NCBI GenBank assembly: GCA_013365365.1
Contig: JABVXU010000007.1
Span: 62,001-126,000 of the forward strand
Direction of reading: 5' to 3'
DNA length: 64,000 nucleotides
Origin: Cruorifilaria tuberocauda
Taxonomy: Eukaryota > Nematoda > Chromadorea > Rhabditida > Onchocercidae
Under the pieces are notes generated by a model. That model had not been told where the DNA came from and searched no databases. It was given only the letters and a program-made list of their open reading frames with translations. Each line of letters begins with the position of its first letter. Position 1 is the stretch's first letter. The position numbers and the translations under genes were made by a program. This document shows positions 56,101 through 64,000 of this stretch, in pieces.

Positions 56101-59100
56101 TCTTTCACCACAACTGCTTTCCTGCCTCGGCGACGTCTTGAGCTATAAGCTGATTGCAATCCACTGTTACCATACAATTTTTGAAATAATTAATTAATCG
56201 AAGATTATATCTAAATCAATAAATCCAAATTAAATTACCTCTGGTTCTTCTTTTTCAGTTCGGAAAGCGGCATAAAATCATCATCGGAAGAAGTCGACGT
56301 TTCTGCTAATATAAAATCATCAGCATCATTATCATCCTTTTCATTTTCGTCACTATCTTCGCTGCTATCCTGGTCATCCTGAAATATTAGTTCGATTATT
56401 TTTATATTACACATCCTCTTAAAAAAAGCTTATTTTTCTGGAATCAGCTAAATCACTTACATTTTTATCAAGAGTTCTCAGCTGTTTTACATTTTCGATT
56501 TCCATTTGTTTCTTGTTTTGTTGACTTTTCCTTCTTCCACTTTGAGGTCTCAGCGGAGCAGTTAACTCTTTTAACTGATTTATTGCAGCACTGCGGGCAC
56601 TTCTGCGCGGTAATACACGACGATCGAGCTGAAAATGTAGATTTTTAAAATTTACAGCTGGATATCATAAAAAAACATTCGGCACAATACGAAACTACAT
56701 ATTAAGTATATTACAATAACATACTTTTTAAAATTAAATAAAAGGACTTACAAATGGTTTTACTTCGTCAGGAATATCTTCTGAGATTTCTACTGGTGGT
56801 GCACTATTTTCTTTTTTTGATTCTTCTTCAACAACCACTTTTTTCCTCATTTGACTTGGTTTCACAATTTTTTTCTATTAACAAAAAATATAAATTAATA
56901 TCATATACGAAATCATTGATACAAAAGGGAAATAGTATTTTGAGTACCTTGATTGCAGACTCGTCCTGATATGTATCCAGTAAAGCACCTCTTTTTGTTG
57001 CAAATGTAGATGAAACATTGATTTGCTCGTCCGCCTCAACTATAGTAGCAGTTGGTGATGAATCTAAAAAACTTATATTCAAAACAGAATTTGTATTAAG
57101 TAAAAATAGTCATAAAATATTTCCATATAAACTGAAAGAAAAATTCGAACCTTTTTCATTGCCTAAATAGAATGATACAACTGAATCAGTCGATAATATG
57201 TTTCAACAAATTTAGGATATACAATTCTGTGAAACTTTAATGGTGAGAATACAAACCTTCATGTTGCTTCAGTAAGTTTGATAAATATTTTGAAGCGAGT
57301 CCATTTTTTAATTCCACAACCAAATTTTCTAGTTCTTCTTTAGACCTTAAAAATTTTGTAAATATTCAATTAAATTTCAAGAAATCTCAGAATAAATTCA
57401 AAGAAATTCATACAATATTTTCTTGTACAGTTAAAGAAAGAAAACAAACAATTTTGGTTATGATTAAAAAATTGAATATCTTTCGAAACTTCGAAAATCA
57501 AGAAAATATTGGTTCGCTAAATCCAGAAGTGATTGAATGAAGTGCTTCTGCAAATGATGATCACTAAGAGCCATTGTTGGAGTTTCATGATCATAACAAC
57601 AATTTTAATTGGGAAAGTTTAGTAAGCGTTACCGAATTTCTGTATAACCACAAATGCGAAATTAAATTCAAAGATATGATGAAAAGAATAAGTTTGACGC
57701 AAAACAAACTAACTTGGCAACAAGATTCCATGAACCACCTGAATGATCATCCTGTTCAGCTGAATATATGCGAATAACTAAATCGGCATCCTGCTGATAC
57801 AAGTAAGCGAGACCTTCTTTGTCATAGCCGATAGGCAAAAGGCGTAAATCACTTGCTGCACAAGAATTCAATAGCTGAAAAACAAAGTGTTGAATAGAAA
57901 CATTATATCGTGAAATGTCAAAAAAAAAACTTCATGTTATAATCTGAAGTATTTTGCGTCGGTTCTCTATCGTAATTTAAGATATTGTTTCATTTTTTAG
58001 ACACTGCGTTGTGCGGCTTCAGAACTGTATATATGACATACACATACACTTTCTTTGAATTTAATGTTGAAGTCAAATTGACTTTCGCATAAAGCCTTGA
58101 GAATTGCAAGCTTTGTGCCTGCGGTTGTATGCAGATAACCATATCGTTCCAGCTGCAGATACTCAGTTTCTAGAGAAGGAACCAGAGAGCAGAATTTCAG
58201 AAGATATTTCTCCCAAACTTCCAATCTTGCTGATTTAAATGTTAATTTTCGCATCAACATCAAGTGTAAATCGATTAAATCCCGATCAACTGAAAATTAG
58301 AAAATGTCAAGATGTAGCAAGACCATTAATTAAATGGTCATGTCTGAATTTAGCCCTTGGTATATTTAACATTTAGTAAATATCCCTTGAATAAGACGAC
58401 ATATAGCGATGCTGATTGATCTGAGCATGGCATGCAAATAAAGAATATATTGAATACTGCAATCTTGCGTCAGGATACCGCTAGTTCTTCATTGTCTAGT
58501 GAAAACATGATAAATAACCTTTGCCTGTAACATGAAAACTGGTAAACATATTTTCCATTTTAGCGAAGCATTGCGGTTTTAAACCTAGGAAGACAGCGAA
58601 TTTGTTGAAGAAACTACAAATAACTGCGAAAGAAGGATCGCTATAAAGCTTTTGTATTGCACGCTGTAGTATATGAGTATCCACTTCTGGCTTCGGCAAT
58701 TCAAACTTGTCAAACTGAAAGAGTATTATATTTTGCATTTTCATGAATAAATTGTTTCTTCAATATACCAAATGCTGAAAACATTCTATATATTTTTGCT
58801 CACCTTGTTCTGAATCTCATGAATAAATCGTAATAATACTGCCAAAACAGCTTAACACTGCAGCATGTCTTTATTTCTCGTCATTTGTATATAATCAAAA
58901 AAAAGTAATGAAAAATACTATTTTAAGTCACCAATTTCTACTTATGTACTGCATGCATAAGTAGAAATTGCTGAACTCAAATGAGTATTTTTCATATTTT
59001 GGTAAATATAACATTTGGAAAATTAGTTAAGCGTATCATAATCACAGCGCTTAAGATGACTAAATTTATTTAAACCAGAGAAAAGAAGAAATAGACCTCT

Positions 59101-59216
59101 TTATCATTTCCAGGTATTTCCCTTGAATCCTTGTCAATTTCCTTATCAGTTCCGAGCTCACTGCCGACCAGAATTTTGGGCCTGTTGTTTAAGTCATTTC
59201 TTTCGCTTTCATCCAT
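50195..59216 (-). CDS. RSF1: Remodeling and spacing factor 1 (RSF1) homologue, WHIM + PHD, ~1246 aa
   Basis: Histone-binding subunit that partners ISWI (SNF2H) in the RSF remodeller. About 30 exons: 59216-59162 (least certain), 58850-58804, 58714-58519, 58289-58048, 57874-57714, 57345-57257, 57162-57151 (12 nt), 57063-56948, 56874-56752, 56628-56461, 56378-56239, 56163-55965, 55630-55446, 55330-55255, 54948-54860, 54790-54679, 54536-54488, 54376-54256, 54049-53936, 53411-53340, 53241-53089, 52767-52600, 52496-52359, 52279-52077, 51948-51839, 51601-51554, 51472-51345, 51008-50815, 50511-50379 and 50294-50195. The N-terminal WHIM/DDT-like region has [34 protein letters not shown] and [19 protein letters not shown]. 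The PHD finger near 500-560 has [22 protein letters not shown] and [10 protein letters not shown]. Then come [19 protein letters not shown] and long acidic Glu/Asp and Ser tracts, and a low-complexity Ser/Pro/Thr/Gln C-terminus. All introns are GT-AG. Confidence 0.88.
54376..54415 (-). repeat. Triplicated CAG-GTAAAA acceptor at RSF1 exon 18
   Basis: On the minus strand three near-identical 13-14 nt units (CTTGCAG, then GTAAAACTTACAG, then GTAAAAACTTACAG) precede the exon. Each is both an acceptor (CAG) and a donor-like sequence (CAG|GTAAAA). Only the last acceptor keeps the frame open; the first brings in a TAA. Confidence 0.7.
57151..57162 (-). other. 12-nt microexon of RSF1
   Basis: Bounded by ATTTAG acceptor and GTTCGA donor, entering and leaving in phase 1. 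It supplies GNEK between exons ending QHEG and starting DSSPT. The frame is kept with or without it, so it may be optional. Confidence 0.55.
58932..58970. other. Perfect 15-bp inverted repeat (hairpin) in RSF1 intron 1
   Basis: CAATTTCTACTTATG at 58932-58946, a 9-nt loop, and its exact reverse complement at 58956-58970. A few more bases outside the arms pair with a bulge. The transcript would form a short stable stem-loop. Too short to call a miRNA precursor. Confidence 0.7.
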
Positions 59217-60464
59217 CTTTTTTTTGGTATTCAGCGGACAATTTTCATCTTTATCACTGTACTTTCCAGAAAATTTTTAAGCAAAATTTTATCCATCCCT
59301 GAAATAATTCACGTCAATCGGAATGGACACCAGAAATATGCATCATGTACGCAGTAATAACTGGACAAAAATTAACAGCGCAAATGTGATAAAGAAAGAG
59401 AAGCTAAACAGTAGATATCACTTAATTAGCAGGCTAATTATCAAATAATACAAGCATATAAGATTTGCAATGTGAAAGTAGTGATATGTGATTGTAACAC
59501 AATGCATTCCTCGAAAATATACTACATGTTGTCCAATAAGCTTTTACCGATGTTTTTCTAGTTGAATTCACATTAATTAAATTCAGATTTTGATGTGAAA
59601 AAAACAAGATGTATGCATCTAAGCACATATAAAATCCGCCAGACAATAAAGCAAGGAAACAAATAACAATAACTTAACATACAAAAAATGCAAAATAGAG
59701 AAAACGTATTTTGGGAAAAAATCACATAGCTATCTACATTTCACCACCTTTGCTACAAATTTATTCAATTTCAAAAAATCTGCAAAACTAATACCTTTCA
59801 AACTTAATCATATTTTCAATGAAAGATTAATAAGACGTAATCCTGAATAGACAAATGGCAAAAACGTGCCAATCCACAATTTCCGGATAAACGGTTTGAA
59901 AATAAAATTCCAATGGGTTATTTCCACACTGAAAAGTTTACGGAAGCAATGCAATCCGGAAGCACCGCAAAGAACTCGTGATCAGATGCAAATAGCTGCT
60001 GTGAAATGTAAATAATTATTCGCAACAGGGACCTATTTCATTTAAGAAATAGTGAGGAGATAGAAGAGCTCAATGAGATACAGCAGAAAGGCAGAAATAG
60101 TATTGATCAGGAATTAATAACGAGATAATGGATGCATAACGAAGAAATAATCAAGAATTGATAATATTTATCAAGTTTTTTTTTGCTTTTGAATTGAAAA
60201 TTTTCAAATTCGAATTATAATATTGAGCAGGTGAAAATAGCACTTCAATGAAAGAGACTGCAGAGAGTGATAAGATTTTTGATAGATGCAATTGTAAGAG
60301 AGTGAAAAGTATGAGAGAATGCCATTCATTTCATAGTATAATTTATAATACGTCACTATGAAATGTGTGATAAAATGTGGCACGTGGCGCGTACTTAATG
60401 TATCGAAATATTCTAGAGATAACAGATAAGAGTTTTTTTGTTAAGATATATTCATTCCTTCCAG
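59217..60464. other. 5' flank of RSF1 homologue
   Basis: AT-rich, no convincing exon. The reading frame is open for about 20 codons upstream of the chosen RSF1 ATG with no earlier ATG. Promoter region expected here. Confidence 0.4.
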
Positions 60465-60707
60465 CTATGAGACTATGTGCTTTGTCCAGTTGTAAACATA
60501 CGTGTGCTGTTTTAATTTTATTTTTAGATTCCAATAAGTTGCCAGAAAATTGATAAATCCATACTTCTTGCAATATTTTCCAACGTTTGGTTTCATTTTG
60601 CCTAATCTACAATCATTCTGGAAACTTCTATGTGCCGTTGAATTTGAATAGCTAATTTTGCTAGCACACGTCAGTATCACAGTCAACAAGTTCAAACAGT
60701 TCGTCAT
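60465..60707 (-). CDS. Candidate small secreted protein, 80 aa
   Basis: I do not recognise a family. One uninterrupted ORF from ATG 60707 to TAG. The N-terminus reads as a signal peptide (MTNCLNLLTVILTCASKISYS). The mature part would have two cysteines, in NDCRLGK and GKYCKKYGF, and a Lys/Tyr-rich end. It is divergent from the methyltransferase gene (start 60893, plus strand), 185 bp apart. Could be a short secreted peptide or chance. Confidence 0.3.
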   Translation of the reverse strand: MTNCLNLLTVILTCASKISYSNSTAHRSFQNDCRLGKMKPNVGKYCKKYGFINFLATYWNLKIKLKQHTYVYNWTKHIVS

Positions 60708-60892
60708 TATATAAGATTACTTAGGAATGAATTACTTTCTTGAATTCGATATATTATGCAGTTAACTGTGAAGTTTAAGTTTTTTGACTTCGTTATGCGT
60801 ATTTATTACTCAACATTCATATTGTTGTTGACTTTAATGCTGGGAAAAGTTTTACAGGTTGGAGAATAAGTGGGGAATGAATTACTGCAGTT

Positions 60893-62970
60893 ATGTCATC
60901 CATCATAAAAATTATTCGTCTGATTCGCCACAAGGTATATTCCGTTAACAATATAATTGATAATGAGGATTTCTACAGTTCATATAACACAGGAATTTTT
61001 GTTTTCTATCTTGTATTGGATATCTTATTTAGCAGCATCGTCAAATCAAATTTGCTTCCATTTAAATGACATCGAGTTATAAATATTAGCGGTAGCATTA
61101 TTTTGTCATGTAATGACGTGTAATATAATGCGACCTATATTACACGAGTGATATGCATGTGGAGTATTTATTTGATTAAACTTTCTTACTGAGATCCAAA
61201 ATATAGTTGGAGAAATGGGTGTTGAAAAAAGTTGCACAAAACGAACAACCTGATTACTCGTTTATTTTCTGAGCGCTTTTAGTTTAACTATATAAGAATG
61301 TATTTACTTTAATAATATAATTTTTTTCTTCGCAGTTAGCAAATCCGAGTGACGCAGCTGAGGGGATGTACATGTCAGGATTGTTGGCATGGAAATCACC
61401 TCTACTGATAAATGCTGTTGTTGATGCATTGAATATATCACCCGATGACGAAGTCCTAGAACTTGGAATTGGATTTGGAGATGGTTTGTTTTAATATAGT
61501 TAATCTAATTCCGGCTTGCCTGATTTCTGTTTCGTTCCCGCCTAATAGAGAAGGATCTTCTTCATGGTGAAATTATTTTCCTTTACATTTTTATATATCA
61601 TATATATTTTACTACTGGATTCAGTCATTAGATCGGGAAACATTCTTAATAATTTTGGTAGCAAATTTCGAAGTATTCCAACTCAGATAAGTCAGATAAG
61701 TTCAGGTGTGTTATTCTCTTACGAGCATATAAGAGACGGCAGAGGAACAGTATACAGTGTGGATAGATGGAGTTCATTATTTCAAGCGGTTAAAGGACGT
61801 TTTCCTAGCAGTGCACTGGAAGATAAACGAATTGTTTTTAATGAAGCGAGTGTTTTTTTTCAGAATGGTGATATTATTTCCATCTGTTGCTTATTACGAC
61901 CGTTTTTGTAACTATATTTACTTGTCGTTAATCTTTCTTTGTTACATTCAGGTATTCGATGCAAAACTTTTGCCATTCAACAATGAATTTTTCGACAAAA
62001 TATTTCATGTTCATTCATCATATTTTTGGACATCTGATTTACCAGCGACTCTGGATGAGATAATTAGGGTGCTGAAACCCGGCGGTATCTTCCTCTCCGG
62101 CATGCATTTGAAAAAGTGTGTCTCTAATAATTTAATTAATAAGAAGTAAATTATGAAAATTTTCAATCAGCCTAGCATTTTTGCTATTCATAGTCTTAAA
62201 ATATAAGTGCAGTTGCCATCCGGTTTTAGACTGGAATTGCTGGAAAAAGGGAAATTGATAAGGCGGCGGCAGTTTGATCCAACCCGATATATTTTTGAGC
62301 TGGAACCCGCTGGATTTACCGATATTAAAGTAAAATTTTGATTCATAGAAATTTCTTAAATCAAAGCTGTGATTTAGATGGTTCTACATCTAAAAAAATT
62401 CCGTAAGAAAATCTCGGGAATGGAGTTTCTATTGAGAGCAAAATTATCAAGAATTCTTAAGGTTTGGATAAGCATACCATGCTTGATTTTGTATGCTGAT
62501 TTCATTTTGCTAAAAAAAAATATTATCATGTGAAGACTTTTGGGCAGTCTTTTGGTTTTCGGTGTATCGGGTTACTAAGTTTGAATTTGGGAAAATGGAT
62601 TTTCCATTCCTGAATAACAGTGCGAAACCAAATTCGTCTTATTAAAAACTGTCTGCTTGCAAAAATTCTATAAATAACTGACTTAATGAGTTATTATTTG
62701 CAGATGGAGTACATCAAGGGAAAAACAAACAAAGAATATCAGTTGATATTCGCCAAGAAACCACTAGAAGTCAGAGAACTACGTGATCCGGATAAAGTCG
62801 CTGCTTTTCTAGAAAATAAGTTAATGAAGGAATACATTATTGAGTGTGGTATTGATGCAGGTCATTCACTAGTAGAAATCGAGCAAGAATTTTTACATGA
62901 CAAAACCTTTAATGACACGAAATTATTAGAAGGAAGTAAATCTGATCGCATAACAAGCTCCAAGCATTAA
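60893..62970 (+). CDS. Class I SAM-dependent methyltransferase (Methyltransf_11-like), 295 aa
   Basis: Six exons: 60893-60934, 61336-61483, 61706-61851, 61952-62119, 62213-62329 and 62704-62970. After a short basic N-terminus (MSSIIKIIRLIRHK) comes LANPSDAAEGMYMSGLLAW. Motif I, VLELGIGFGDG, the SAM-binding glycine loop, is near residues 54-64. The acidic strand 2 end is VYSVDRW, followed by FDAKLLPFNNEFFDKIFHVH and motif post-III IIRVLKPGGIFLSG. The C-terminal 90 residues are charged and less conserved. Substrate unknown. The exon 4 donor is ambiguous: TGT|GTCTCT keeps the frame, whereas the nearby AA|GTGTGT does not. The next gene on the same strand starts about 550 bases downstream, so an operon is possible. 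Confidence 0.8.
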
Positions 62971-63523
62971 GTCCTCATAATTATTGCTCAATTGGGTCAG
63001 AAATTCCCAGCCTTCTAGATTCTATTTAAAATTGGGAATGGAAATTTTCAAATTGCATGATTTTTTTATTTAGAAAGCAAATATTTATTAGAAAGTTCGG
63101 TAAATTTAACGTGATTTGAAGCTTCCATTTTCAAATCCACCTCTTGATTTTATGTGTCAGTTTTTATACTTAACTTGTCTATAGCACATCGTTCTTTTAT
63201 TTAATAATTAAATTATTGAAGTTTAAATTATTAATTTGTCTTGAAATTATGATATAGGTTTAATATATCGCAATTTTTTTGCATGTCGAAATACATTATA
63301 TCTTAATGTCGATAGAGATAATTTTCTGAATAAAACTTGAATTTCAAAAATTTGACTTAATTTGCGATTCATCACGTCTTTCATATTTTATATTTTTCAT
63401 GTTTTTTTTGATAAGTGGGCTGAAGTTCTTGGTGTTAGTAAATGAGTACTTTGGTAAGACTTGAGGTAGCGTTGGTGCTGTCATCATTGTCTTCCTTACT
63501 GTATTTTCAGATATGCATATCTA
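62971..63523. other. Short spacer between methyltransferase and MetRS genes
   Basis: AT-rich, same-strand spacing of about 550 bases. No other feature recognised. An AATAAA at 63330 is a possible polyadenylation signal of the methyltransferase gene. Confidence 0.45.
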
Positions 63524-63871
63524 ATGATCGCTAATATCAAAACATTATGTGCTATTGAAGGAATTTCGATGATTTCAGTGAGGCTGAAGCATTTTATAAC
63601 TACCCCAATATTTTACGTTAATGGACGTTAGTTGTTTTATCATGTACTTCAAATTCTGATACTTCTTTTTGCTTTGCTTTATGTGATCATTGATTAAATT
63701 AGGTTTTTTCATCAACATCTAATTTTTATGAATTTTGTAGCTCCACATATTGGTCATCTTTATACTGCGCTATTAGGAGATGCTTTAAATCGCTGGAGGC
63801 TGCTAAAGGATAATAATATTGATTCGAACGGTTCCTTATTTACAACAGGAACTGATGAACATGGTTTAAAG
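63524..63871 (+). CDS. MARS2: Methionyl-tRNA synthetase, mitochondrial type, 5' part only
   Basis: Charges tRNA-Met. Two exons are visible, 63524-63626 and 63741-63871; the rest runs past the window. They join as [23 protein letters not shown], which contains the class I HIGH signature, and continue to LFTTGTDEHGLK. This matches the compact mitochondrial/bacterial-type MetRS rather than the cytosolic one. An in-frame ATG at 63569 is an alternative start; the longer N-terminus from 63524 would serve as a mitochondrial presequence. The donor is AC|GTTAGT. Confidence 0.88.
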
Positions 63872-64000
63872 GTAAATTTTAAATAAATTCATTCAAAATA
63901 AGATGGAGTCTTTTCGATTGCTTTTTGAAAATGCTTACATAATTTGCTCTTTAAAGTTTTATAGATTTCTGAACGCTTTGAACAAATTTCCATTACTAAT

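Noticed and set aside
59097..59161. Longer version of RSF1 exon 1 (to 59097)
   Set aside because: The frame is open, but the phase at its GT does not match the next exon; the GTGAGC donor at 59161 does.
63620..63630. Apparent non-GT donor (AATG|GACGTT) in MetRS exon 1
   Set aside because: Extending four codon positions to AC|GTTAGT gives a canonical donor and the expected [10 protein letters not shown] sequence.

Overview
The window looks like nuclear DNA of a parasitic nematode, most likely a spirurid/filarial worm. It is AT-rich, its genes are split into many small exons with mostly TTTCAG-type acceptors, and it carries nematode-type families (a Wart-type hedgehog-related protein, an SH2/Fer-like kinase). 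No transposon, retroelement, rRNA, tRNA or CRISPR array was recognised. All gene models were assembled by hand from reading-frame continuity and splice signals; for every complete model the summed exon length is a multiple of three.

Layout. 107-4923 (+): 3' part of a GCK-III (MST3/STK25-type) kinase. 5506-5895 (+): single-exon candidate secreted ORF. 7510-18355 (-): AMP deaminase, 17 exons plus a candidate 66-nt cassette exon. 18.4-22.6 kb: gene-poor, with a degenerate ~60-bp tandem repeat and a GC-richer block holding an RFX-type X-box and four GATA sites. 22602-23236 (+) and 25832-26939 (-): two very small cysteine-free collagen-like secreted proteins, convergent, each with exactly 13 Gly-X-Y triplets. 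27668-31301 (-): short SH2 plus tyrosine kinase of the Fes/Fer type. 34438-37518 (-): C48/Ulp1-like cysteine protease, with possible extra 3' exons down to 32174. 38535-41903 (+): hedgehog-related Wart-type protein with a Q/P-rich tail and no Hog domain. 44165-46988 (-): extended SDR reductase. 50195-59216 (-): RSF1-type chromatin remodelling factor with WHIM and PHD regions, about 30 exons. 60893-62970 (+): class I SAM methyltransferase. 63524 onward (+): 5' end of mitochondrial-type methionyl-tRNA synthetase, perhaps transcribed with the methyltransferase.

The most unusual signal is in the splice sites. Of about 90 introns that could be read, four need a GC donor (three in AMP deaminase, one in the Wart gene). 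Three introns of a single SDR gene have no usable GT or GC donor; in each the frame is restored only if the intron starts at a TTAA sequence, twice TTAAGTTT, which is the GTAAGT consensus with its first G changed to T. Other points of interest are the paired mini-collagens, a Fes/Fer-like kinase with no tyrosine in its activation loop, a 12-nt microexon and a triplicated CAG-GTAAAA acceptor in RSF1, and the orphan X-box/GATA block.

The genes do not form one pathway. They are a housekeeping and signalling mixture typical of a nematode autosomal or X-linked contig: purine salvage, kinase signalling, chromatin remodelling, mitochondrial translation, extracellular matrix.
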